This document shows positions 1 through 10,998 of a stretch of DNA of 64,000 nt, piece by piece. A program made the translations under genes and the position numbers. The notes beneath the pieces were generated by a model. That model had not been told where the DNA came from and searched no databases. It was given only the letters and a program-made list of their open reading frames with translations. Within the stretch, counting starts at the first letter, position 1, and every line of letters starts with the position of its first letter. The DNA comes from Onchocerca lupi (lineage: Eukaryota > Nematoda > Chromadorea > Rhabditida > Onchocercidae): assembly GCA_028564675.1 (NCBI GenBank), contig JAOVVO010000126.1, forward strand, positions 1 to 64,000, given 5' to 3'.

Positions 1-1300
1 CGTATACTGCTAGACCCATAGCCTTTTCAGATGCATCTACAAACACATGTATTTCAGAGTATTCTTGCGGCGTCCATCGTGATATTTCCATGACATCAAG
101 TTGATTAAATGCCTTTTCTAACTCCAACCAGCGTCTCATTTCTTCAGGTTCCAAATTTTCATCCCATGACTTGCCTTTCTTCCACAAGTCCTGAATCAAA
201 AGTTTCCAGGGAAGTATGATTGGACTCAGTAGTCCTAATGGATCGTAAATTCCAGCATAGAATTGTAATATTTGGCGTTTTGTGTGAAGGCCTTCTTGTG
301 GATTCTTCCAGTTCCATGTAAATTCATCCTTGCTATTATTCCATTCAGTTCCTAATAATTTTACTTTTGTCTTCTCTGTCATTTCATGCTCATTGTTCAT
401 ATTAATGTTATGATTTGCATAGAATTCTATCAATTGCATTTTAGCTTTCTTAAATAGTTCTTTCGCTTTCTTGGCTTTTCTGATACTCTCTGATTCACTT
501 TCTGAGGTTAGTGCAACATTATCAACGTAGAGATTCTTTGCAATTTTTATTGATAATTTAGAGTTTTGTTCACTCAGCAGATGTCTAATAACAGCGGCTA
601 AAAGAAAAGGCGATGATACTACACCAAAGGGTACTCTTGCGAAGCGAAAAATAATCAGATTTTCTTGAGTCGCCTCCTTCGATTTATCTTTCAGCCACAA
701 AAACCTAGTGACATCTTTGTCTTCCCGTTTCAAGCTAACTTGCAAAAATGCTTTTTCCATATCAACTATCACCAGATAACGTCCTTGCCTGGCTCGTAAA
801 AGAATTCCTATTAATGATGGTAACATTACTGGCCCCTTATACAGGCATTCATTTAGCGATGGGCCTTCATTCGTCTTTGCTGATTCGTCAAATACTACTC
901 TTAGCTTAGTGATAGATTTCTGGGGTTTTATTACTGCTTGGTGAGGCAGGTAAGATACTCGCGATGTTTCAGTTTGGTTCCATACTTCTATAACTTCTTC
1001 TTCTAATAATTTTTTTAAATATTCATCATAACGTTCTAATAATTCTGGAGATTTCTTTAATTTTCGTATTGTCGATCGTAGTCGTCCCTGTGCCAGTCCA
1101 TATCCTTTTGCTGGCGTGATCTCTTAATTCTTCCATGGCCAACCTATAACACATATTCATTCACTGTTTATAGATAGCGTTTTTTGGAATGCTTCAAGGG
1201 CCTTTTCATCCTGATATTCCATTATTGAATCTTTAATTCCAATTGCTTCCAATTTCCATGTTTGTTCAATCTGATCCATTTGCATTTGTGACTCCTTTTT
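1..1300 (-). pseudogene. Reverse transcriptase region of Pao/BEL pol, interrupted by two stops
   Basis: The minus strand encodes the pre-RT linker (IGIKDS..., then GWPWKN) followed by a recognisable RT with LRVVFDESA, the first catalytic Asp in YLVIVDMEKAF, the PFGVVSSPF block and the catalytic turn NLYVDNVAL. Downstream of these lie YDPLGLLSP and the start of an RNase H-like VFVDAS segment at the window edge. From 1123 to 1 the frame is open for about 374 codons. Upstream of that, in the same frame, there are stop codons at 1124-1126 (TAA, directly after GWPWKN) and 1157-1159 (TGA). The catalytic box reads YVDN rather than YVDD. Both forms may occur in this clade, so this alone is not proof of inactivity. 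Confidence 0.88.
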
Positions 1301-1790
1301 TGTTATATTTGCAATTGCTTCAATTTCATGAGACTCATTTCTGTATTATCTTGCTTTACCTTTCGTATGCCGCCTGTGACCACTCTTATTTCTGTTTCCA
1401 TTAATATTTCTCCTGGTGGGTGTTTTATGGAATTACGGATGACTAAATCTGCAATTTCTTTCACACCTAATAATACATCTGGTTTTCCCCACTTTCCTTT
1501 TTCAAGCTTCTCATTTTCACTATTTACCAAATACGGTATACGTACGAGTATTGGATCGACAATATACGCGTGGATGTTTTGCACGTTTCCATCCAACGTT
1601 TGAACTCTGAAAGTTATCTTTCGGCTTTCATATTTCCTTGTACCCACCATTCCTGTTATTAACATTCCCACATTTGGAGATGTCTGTTTTAATTTGAATT
1701 TTTTTATTATCGATTCCATCTTGTGTCAAAGAAAATTAAGGCTTTTACTGTATTTACTGGTTCCTCTGGATTGATTAGCCTTAATATACG
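1301..1790 (-). pseudogene. Aspartic protease remnant of Pao/BEL pol
   Basis: An open segment (1303-1719) carries the C-terminal half of a Pao-type aspartic protease, ending in the family-like motif KPDVLLGVKE and the stretch that links to the RT. Just upstream, in another frame, the catalytic motif can be read as FDTRW where a retropepsin normally has D-T/S-G. The glycine codon appears mutated to AGA, and the frame then shifts into the downstream segment. A second shift near 1340 is needed to join the pre-RT linker. The protease is therefore inactive as it stands. Confidence 0.65.
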
Positions 1791-1939
1791 TTTTTCGGAT
1801 GTCATCATTCACATCATATACGTTTGCACATCATATACGTTTTTCGGATGTCATCATTCATAATTGTGGCCGCTGCAGTCTTAGGGTTTCCATTCATTCC
1901 TTCAGCAATTTTATAATCCTTCATTTACTTCATTTCGTA

Positions 1940-2045
1940 CTGTTTCTTACATAGCGCACTACTGTGTTCTGGTCCGCAATAAAAACATTTCAATTTTCTC
2001 ATGCAAATCTGTTGTGAGTGGCCTCTTTTCATACATAGTTCAGAA
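1940..2045 (-). pseudogene. CCHC zinc-knuckle segment of the retroelement gag
   Basis: Translation of the minus strand shows CMKRGHSQQIC followed closely by CFYCGPEHSSALC. This is the double knuckle arrangement found at the end of Pao/BEL gag proteins. It lies between the gag-like segments (2280-3300) and the protease remnant, as expected. The frame is not continuous with its neighbours. Confidence 0.6.
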
Positions 2046-2279
2046 AGTCCTGACTTCATCAACTTTTCCAATCTTTCTTTCACAGATGGCTATGTATCAC
2101 GTTTGTCATTCCAGAGAAAATGCACGTTACTTCCACAGAAAATGCACGGTAATCGACTTTTCTCACTCTTTTGTGTTAATCTGGAAGGGCTTATCATTCT
2201 TTCTTTTGCTGTTGAGCAAACTGTTGTACGTCTGATGTCATTCTCCTATTTCGAATACTTTCGAATATTCTCTTCCATA

Positions 2280-3330
2280 CTATTTTGCACGTTGAATTTT
2301 TGTCCTATCTGTTAGACTTTTTATCGCAGATTTCTCTTCAGAATCTTCGACTTTTATTTTTTCTTTTAGGTAATTGATGGTGTTTTCCAATGTCCATTCT
2401 GGATTCCTATATTTCTTCTTTTTCAGGTTTTTAGCCATGTCTGGTGGTATTCTCTCTGTTACCATCACATTCAGTTGCATTGCTTCTATATTCTACCCTA
2501 ATTCTTTTAGTTGAGATAATAAGTTCAGAAGCTCCCTTATCCTTCGAAATGATTCTTTGTTTGAGTATCGAACTCTTTCTAAACTTTTATATAGTTCATT
2601 TATTCTTTGGTTTCTGTCACCATATCGTTCGTACAAATTCTTTATAGCCAGCGGATAATTTTCTTCATTTAGCATGAGGTCACTTATTTCTTCTTTTGCT
2701 TCTCTCTTCAAACTGCTTAACAGATGCATAAATTTTTGTGTTGGTATTAAATCCGTCCTTTTGTGAACTGATTCTTCAAACTGGCTAATAAACTGGCCCA
2801 CATTCTTGGCTTGCCGTCAAATTCTACTGGACTTAAAGTCGGTGGTTTACTAGTCGTGATCAGCTTTTTTATTAATTCTTCTAGGCTTTTCTTTTGCCCT
2901 TCTTCTGACGCTGATTCATTATCTCTCATTTCATTTTCCTCTAATTTCCTTGAGTGCCTCATTTATTCGACTTAGTTCCGTCAGCAATGATGCTCTTTTC
3001 TATAAATCTTATTTCCTGTGTCAAAGAAACAATCTTCTTCATATAAGCAATCATATAATTTAACATCATTCTGCCATTCACCATCTTCTACTGATCGCAA
3101 TAATTCTTTCCATTCTATCTCCAATTTATATGCCTTGGAGATTATACCCTCTATCACTATTATCTGTTTTTCAAAGCGAAATTTTTTCCGTACTAACCAT
3201 TCTATTGTTTTTTCGCAACTTAATCCTGCTGGTGGTTTTTTTTTCTTCCTACTCTGCTGCTTGCTCAATAGTCTTTTCTGCAGTGTTTGCAAGACACTGC
3301 AAATTTCTTCTTATGAGATATGAAGGAGAA
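2280..3330 (-). pseudogene. Gag-like region (DUF1759 type) of the Pao/BEL element
   Basis: Three overlapping minus-strand segments carry gag-like protein. The N-terminal part (2981-3292) is rich in charged helices. The middle part (2747-2962) has EFDGKPRMWASLLASLKNQF, and this is continued after a frameshift by FEESVHKRTDLIPTQKF and the helix-rich remainder down to 2493. The FDGKP.....F..SF...V......K...L motif is typical of the DUF1759 gag domain. A TAG at 2493-2495 interrupts the frame, which then continues as 2280-2480. The region is non-functional through frameshift and stop. Confidence 0.7.
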
Positions 3331-3459
3331 CTTTCTTTTCTTGTCTCCTGTCTACTCATATTTCTTTTCTTTCAGTCACCCTCACTTTCAATTTTGTATG
3401 AGTTGATCCCAATAAGACTTACTTACTTCGTCGATTCTGTCTTGACGTATCCTTAGGTC

Positions 3460-3990
3460 GCTTATTTCGAATTTGGCTGGTTGGACCAAAATTTTCGCCG
3501 ATCTTCTTAATCGTGACAATAATAAAGGTTCTTGTACTTTATCGTATTGTTATCGAATATTTCGCGGTATCTCAAACTTGGGTAAATAAAGCTTTATTAC
3601 AGAAATTTAGATAACACAACAACGTATGGCAATTACAAATCAATTATATCAATAAAACAATGTAAATGACGATTTATTAATATGAAAAAATGGAATAAAG
3701 ATACTATTAAGAAGAAAATTGAAATATCCCAGACGGAAGATCCAACCGCATTCTTCGTTACCCTTGAGATAGCGCTTTTACGGTATGATTTATAACGGTA
3801 TAAAACAAAGGTTAAAGCATTTAACATAGCCATAAAACAACTTAAGCTACTTAACAAGGCCATAAAACTGAATCATTTAATTTGTAACAAAGAAATAAAT
3901 TTTTTATAGCCATCAAAGGTTACAAATTATTCTCTTTAAAACAAAGAAATTACATTTCTCTGATCTTCCTCGCTCATTTCAGCGACATTA
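3460..3990 (-). repeat. Probable 5' LTR of the Pao/BEL element
   Basis: This non-coding stretch lies immediately upstream (minus strand) of gag, where the 5' LTR belongs. It shares ordered similarity with 33480-34060: an anchor around CTCAAACTTGGGTAA followed by A/T-rich TAAA..TTTATTA, then the ATATCAA.AAAAC block, and about 350 bp further the CCTCGC..ATTTCAGC motif. An AATAAA-like signal occurs in the anchor. Exact termini and a primer-binding site were not fixed by eye. Confidence 0.5.
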
Positions 3991-3991
3991 C

Positions 3992-5460
3992 TCACTGCAT
4001 AGTTTTGAAATTTAAATTTTAAAGTTATGATTTTGAATTAATTCAGCGAAAGAATACTAATACAGGAAATTTAGATTTTATATCCAATTAAGTCATTTAT
4101 CAGTGGTACGCAGTTTTTATAGACCTCGCATGTTTTCTATTACAAAAATATCTACAAATTAGACGAATGCGAGTTTTAATTTTGCTTATTTATAAAAGAA
4201 TAATTAAAGGAAGAGCAAATGAAACATTTCTCTATTGAGAATTTTGAATTTAATATTTAAACAGCAAATTTTTATTGTGTGACTCTAAAATATCAGATAA
4301 ATTTCATAAATATATGTTTACCACTACGGTAAAAAATCATTGTTTTCATTTTTTTCTCATTTCTTATTTTTCATTTTTAATTCTATTTCAATTCGGTTTT
4401 TTTTTTCATTTATTTAAATGAAAAATATTTTGCAAAAGGCTTTCAATTCTCCAGGGTTAAATTAACGCAAAAGGCTTTCAATTCTCCAGGGATGAATTGA
4501 CGCAACATTTAGCCGAGATATTTCACATTTTAAAAACTTTTATGATAAATGACAGATAATATTTTGCAGATTACAATCCTACTTCATCAATCACAACAGC
4601 TGATCGATTGTTTTTAATACTTTGTGGTATATTGGGTATATTTGGTATTCGTAACAATTATTTCTATAGCAAATAACTAACTGAAAATTGAATATTCTTG
4701 TTATTAGTTGGAAACAAAAGGTTATTTGTGTATCATTTATAATTTTTAGTTTTGATATTTTAATTCATGAATTTTAATATATCATCAGGATAGATGCATT
4801 AGAATTCTTACAGTAATAGCATCATAATGTCCCAATAAATATTGGTGCATCGGATTTTTTACAGTAATCGTAGTCGTAATATCATACTAGATGTCAATCA
4901 TTTTTATGAATTAGAATCCTCACACAATAGTAACCGTAATATCCCAATGAATATCAAATCATTTATCCTATCTCATTCAGCAGAACATTTAATGATTCGT
5001 TTCTATCAATAATAATATGAAGTGAAATTAAATTTTATAGAAGATTTAAGAAATTGTAATTTGCACAATTTAATAAGTTCGGAATTTATATTACAAAAAA
5101 TGCTAATTAGGAAAAATGATAAATTTGACAAATTCAAATGATAATTTAAAAATAGAATCCATAAAGCAAAAATTAGCAACGGAAATGAACACCTCATGCA
5201 GCATTAATATATACATACAAATTATTATTGAAAAAATGTCATTATTATAACGAGAAATGCCTGAAAAAAATCTATGAAATAAATAATCAAATTTAATCTC
5301 TCTTTTTTAATTTAAAATTAAATATTTAAGAAAACAAATTTTTCAAATTAACTAAAAGAAAGAAAACAATATACTATTTAAGTTGAAAACATTTTAAACG
5401 TGTAAGAATCAAAAGAAAGATAAAGAAAACGGAAGGAATATCTTCCGGTTCTGCTAAAAA
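3992..5460 (+). pseudogene. Broken partial duplicate of the TWK potassium-channel gene (exon 4 and 5 relicts)
   Basis: This segment is colinear with 12673-14560 inside the channel gene. Roughly 90 bp of intronic sequence (about 4030-4125 versus 12710-12805) is almost identical. A relict of the pore-1/TM2 exon lies at about 4576-4720: it keeps ITTAD and an FGI stretch but has in-frame stops where the real exon has none. The next exon is represented at about 5381-5455, where the acceptor-like TTTAAG and the last part matching EEISSG remain but the middle is deleted and contains stops. The copy lacks about 710 bp present in the intact gene (13311-14020). It starts next to the retroelement LTR, so retroelement involvement in the rearrangement is possible. 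Confidence 0.72.
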
Positions 5461-8400
5461 TTATAAAGATTCGATGTATTTAAAATTGTAAAAATTTAAC
5501 TATTTTTTTGTAAATGATAAGATATGCTAAGTTTCGAAATTTTCTATAATCTTGTTTCATAGCTGTTATAAGAAAATTGGAATTTGCAAATAAATGAAAA
5601 AAATTTGAATAGATAAATGAAATTCTTATTTATGAACAAAAATCTTTATAAAATTTTAATCAACTTTTTTTTTCTTTCCAAGATTTTCTCAATAATTCCA
5701 TGATAAGCATTTCATGGCTTATCATTCAAGTATTGTGATTATTATGATGATTTTAATATTATTACGGATATTTTTCATGATTGATCTTTTGAACAAGTAT
5801 GTCAAATCTTATTCAATTTTTTAATCGTTTCTAATTTAATAATATGGTCAAAAACTAAAATTGAACTCAACAAACGTTAAAGTTTGAAGTAATAAAGTTG
5901 GAAATTTTATGGGATTAAAATATGATCGCTAACTTGTGAAAGTTTTCAAATATCATCCTATCAACGATGTTTATTTTATCTTATTTCCCAATTAAGAATA
6001 AATCTACCGTAACAGATTTCAAGTAGGTTTTTGGTTATTATGGTAGAAAAATTCTATTACAGTGAACACCTTTATTATCGCACTGCTGATTTATTGATTA
6101 TTACGGTAGATAAATACCATCAAAACAGATGCAAAGATACATGATTTTTTTTTACAAATTTTTCTGAACAATTATCATTCGCATCAATTGATCCATTACC
6201 TTTAGTTTTAACTTTCCTGAAATAAACTTAGCCAACTTTGATTGATTCTAGCTAGCTTAGTGATTTTTTCGATTAAATCTAATTTGGTGAAATATTTTTC
6301 TGGTCATTATTTGTTTGGTTTTAATATAACATTAACCATCCGTTATTGGCATTCTTATAATCATGAGATATTGCAATTCTTGTTTAACGAATATTATTAT
6401 TAAATCATTATTCATAATTTTGCCATTATTATGATATTATTACAATCTTAAAATTAATATTATCCTGTAATACTAAAAAGAATTATATTTGCCCTTGAAA
6501 ATTTTTATATTTTAAATTTTTGAATTAAACACTCCATCTTGGTATTTTATATGTGCCTTTAAGACAACATTTTGTAAAGTAGAAAAGTGAATCAAGATAT
6601 TTTTAAAATAATACAACTTTTTAATTTATTAAGCTTACTTTCCTTAAAATATATAAATGAATCGAAGCGAAGCAATCACTGCTAAATCTTTACATCGTTT
6701 TATCTTTTATTTTGTTTAATCAGAGTCTTTGAAAATAGATGATGATATTCAAATTAATGTAATTAACAATTTTTTGCAAAAATTTCATAAATGATCACAA
6801 CGGTTTGCTGAAGTTTACTTGCTACAACACGTCTCGTTATTTAGCGATGATAGAAAATATTTGGAGTAATAGGCTTAATTTTTTTTCAATTTAAGAGACG
6901 GTTTTGTCTTTTTTTTTTTTGATTTTTATCTTAATCATTAGGGAAACAGGCGAGATAATGAAAAATACGCTAATTTCTAATTTATATGACACTATATAAA
7001 TTTGCTTGACATCTAATTGCTTTATCGGTTGGTTATTCAATCAATTATTTATTAACATTTGTTTCTTGTTTATTTTTTAATACAATCAATTATTTATAGT
7101 AAATTAATTAATCATATCTTTTAAAATAACTTAGATATTTCATTTTTAACAAATTATATCCTAATTTTATGATTAGAAGCCTAAGTGACATATGTAATTA
7201 AATGGAAAGATTTGTTTCGTTACTGCAAAATCTCTTAATCAACAAGCTATCATTATGTTAGAAACAAATATTAATGAATAAATTTCCCATTTTCATCATA
7301 TATTTTTGCAGCTTCATTCTTTTTTCTTTTTAAATTGCAAAAAATAATTAACAGCAATAAAACTTTTTTTTCTTTTGAAATTTGCTTACAGATTAAATTC
7401 AAAATCAGAAATTCCCAGCAAGAAAATTTAGTTTTGAATTTCATTTTGTTTCTGATACTGCAAAGGTCATTTTGCAGTATGCAGTATCTTCTGTTTTAAT
7501 CTTGAGTGATTTTATCACTTGTCATTTTGAAAGCTTATGCGCCATAAAAAGGGAAAAGAGCGGAGTTAAAAGAATTGATCGTTTTTTGAATTTATTTGTG
7601 ATTTTGCAGGGAAATGATGAAAGTTCTCGGTTAGAAATCAAATAAACATAACTTTCATGACAACACTTCAAGGACATCAATTCTAAAGGATGAAGAAGAA
7701 AGGAATTAAGCAATAATTGGAAAATTGAAATATGAAAAAGAAAAAAAAAAAACAAACTATAGAATCAAAGAAATGACTGCAATAAGCAGTTTGCAGTAAT
7801 TTACGATAGGTCTGATACGGTAATACAGGGGAAGAAAAATTCGCCAGCAATAAACATTACCGAAGAAGAATCAAATGTTTAAAAACTTCGCGAACATATT
7901 TACTTGCTTAAATAATAATGTTGGATAAATGACAGTAAATTTTTGCTATATATAAAATATCTTGCTAATAAGCTGACATAAAAAGTAGTCAAAATTTTAT
8001 ATCAATGGATTAATAAAATTTCTCGGATGACAAATATTTGCGAAACAAATAAATCTTTTCTATTTTGGCTAAAAAAAGCACTAAAAATTTAAATTTTTAA
8101 ATTTTGTAAAAGTTTAATTGACTAAAAAACTTGACTAGCGTTTTTTTAAACTAATAAAATTACATCTCTTTTTTTTTAAAACCAGATTTGCTAATATTTT
8201 TTCGAATCGATGAATGCTAATGAAATTACTTTTTCTTTTAATATAATTTAAATAAATGCAAGAATTACGAATTGTAAAACATAATTTGTGCAATGGGTCG
8301 AATGCTTCGAAAAATGAAATTCTCTTTGTTACATCATAAAAATCCTTTTGTTTATATTTCAGATTAAAGACAGATTAAAAATAATCCTTTAAAAAGCTAA

Positions 8401-10998
8401 TATCTGATAAATATTTTGGTTAAATAATGATGTTATTGTTTATAAGCATTATTATTATTCATTGTCTTAAAAATATTTCACATATAAATATTACTGTTAT
8501 TAGCACTGCTACTATTAGCATAGCTAAAGTAGCAATTCTCATTTCCAATTTTAATTTCAATAATTAAATCTCTCATTTCCACTCTATGTTACTTCAATTT
8601 TATTTTTCAGTTCTCAAATCTTAATAGAGACATAAATTCTCATGTTGATGCGGTTTCTCTTGATCATTGTGTAGAAAAATAATGAAAATAAGAAAAAAAA
8701 AAAAAGAAAATTCATGGTTGTTCCTTTGCTATCTCCTTTGTCAACTATTTTTTTATTTTTTGAAAGTGATTTCTAAAATTTTCAGCCTCAGATTTATTCA
8801 AAATAAAATTACTCATTCAGCAATTAATTTATCATTAAAATATTCATCATGCATATAAATTAGTTCTCTAAAACTATTACAAATTGAAGCCCCATCTGTT
8901 GGAATTTTTTTAATCAGGATAAATGTTTGTTTTGATAAATGCCGAATGCTTACATCTCCCAAATATATTGTTAACTTAATTTATTGCAGAGAAAGCTCAC
9001 TTCTCGAAGAAGCAGATTTTTTAAAATCTTTGAATCTACGATATAAGAAATATTATCCTTATTCTGAAATTTCAAAACTAATCCTTTCATGTATTATCAT
9101 ACTTATTCATTAAAGTGTAGGTAAATTGCTAGCTAAGAAATATGAAAAAATATAAGAAAAAATAAATAAATATAAGAAACATAAGAAATATAAATAAATC
9201 ATTTATTATTTTTAAAAAATATAAAGGATTTATTCTAAGAAATATCTTCATTTATTATTTTTAAATTCCTGATAAATGCCTAATATGATAAATGCTTGAT
9301 ATTTCTGCAAATGAGTAATTTTTTGATATCGCTTTGTTTTTTTCAAATTATGGTTTAAATTTTTTTGACTGAAAATAATAGGATTTATATGAATTAGGCA
9401 TAAAAGAAACGGTAAGTTCGCTAATTTTCTTTAAAATGCTAACTTATTGATAGGATAAAATACCGAAAAATGAAAAAGAAATGAGATAGACAAAATCAAT
9501 AGGATGGCATAATTTATTTTTCGTTATAATTTAACGTATAATTCTTATAAATGATAATGATAGTATGAAAATTTTGGTAGGGAAATTTATTATTTTTGCT
9601 ATTGCTTTAAAAATCTTGACAAAGCTTCCAAATTATGTAAATGAATTTTAAAATAAGTAATTTGCTGACAAAAAATTTTTCAAATTTCGGAATTTTATTT
9701 AACTAAAAAAAAAGATAAATATGTTTAAAATACAATTTATTGAAATAGTTGAACAAATTTTGTTATTATCATAGCGTAATAGAATAAATGAATAAATGAA
9801 TTATACTAATAACTAATATGATGAAATTAGGTATCGATTTCATTCTGTAGTTTTCATATTTTCATAATCTTCGTAAAATCTTTATTCTGTAATTTTCAAA
9901 AAGTTATTATAAATTTACTTCAGTGTATTCTAATGTATTCAAAATTCTTTTCTTTTTTTTTAAATTTGAATTACGTGATATTTTCCGAAGAATTCTGAAT
10001 CAAGTAATCAATAATGTTTTCTCTCTCGTTCTCTCTCTTTTTATATACTTATTCAGCTCGAAGTATTTCTCATTACGATTTTTACTTTGTTTTCAGTTCT
10101 TTATTGGAAAATATATTATACTGGATAGTGTTATCAGTATGATAAGATATTTTTTACAAAAATTCATCACTCTGCAAATAAATATTGAAGTAAGTTGATA
10201 TTATCAGAAGTAAGTTGATATTTAAAGCTATTTCTCTCACATTTTTAATTCAATTATTTAAAAAATTGAAAAGCCTCACAGATTATATAATATAATTAAA
10301 TTGCTTAACATTCAGTTTGGTGCTATAGAAGAAAAGGTTAAAGGACAAGAGAATAATCTTTATAAGGAAACTGAACTGTGGGTGAAAGTGAAATGGTTTT
10401 GCTCAAATATCGCATTGAATTTTTCATCCTCAACTTGATTATGTTAATTAATTAAGTGAAGGAAGAAGTCAGCACTTCGATTAATTAAAGAAACAGGAAG
10501 CAAAAAAGATTGAAATTTTAGAGGATGGATAGAATTCCATAAAAAGTATTCGTTATTTTGATTAACAAGTTACCGACCCTTTATCATAGTTTTACTTCAA
10601 TTTTTAAATATCCAAGAGATTTAATTAAATTAGCCAATTCCGCTTTAAATAATTTTAATTGTACTTTTATGTCGTTAAGGTTTAAATTTTTCTCTTAAAC
10701 TATAAATAATATACAAGTATTCTATAATTATGTAGTCGGCAGTCTGATATGGTTGAATCATTTGATATTTGAATCCAATAAATCTTATCAGATCATCCCA
10801 AATTTCGAGAATCAAATGCGAAAAATGCATGAATCGAATTTTGACTGGACAAAAATATTTATTTAGAGGATTAAAATGATTTTTTAAAACAATCAAACAA
10901 GTAAAATTTAATTTCGAATAATTTAATAATTATAATTATCAAGTCATCAATTGCTAAAATATTATTTATTAAATAGCAAATTTATCCAAGCTCCATAG
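5461..10998. other. AT-rich stretch with no gene recognised
   Basis: No exon with convincing splice signals or family similarity was found on either strand. A short stretch near 5660-5695 (pyrimidine run followed by AGATTTTCTCAAT) resembles the start of channel exon 6 and may be further decay of the 4-5.5 kb duplicate. There is a small direct repeat at 10184-10221 (about 17 bp, twice) and A-rich simple sequence around 9130-9230. The true first exon of the downstream channel gene may lie here unseen. Confidence 0.4.

Larger units (their letters stand above)
1..3990 (-). mobile_element. Degenerate Pao/BEL-type LTR retrotransposon, 3' part cut by window edge
   Basis: Reading the minus strand from high to low coordinates gives, in order, a probable 5' LTR, gag-like segments, a CCHC zinc knuckle, an aspartic-protease remnant and a reverse transcriptase that runs off position 1. 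This order and the particular domains (gag of the DUF1759 type, protease of the Pao type) are those of Pao/BEL elements. RNase H, integrase and the 3' LTR would lie left of the window. The element is dead. In-frame stops sit at 2493-2495, 1157-1159 and 1124-1126, and frameshifts are needed near 2765-2800, around 1340 and near the protease catalytic motif. The class is well supported; the exact element ends are not. Confidence 0.85.

Noticed and set aside
2001..2315. Plus-strand ORFs over the retroelement
   Set aside because: The minus strand carries recognisable gag, protease and RT motifs there; the plus-strand frames have none.
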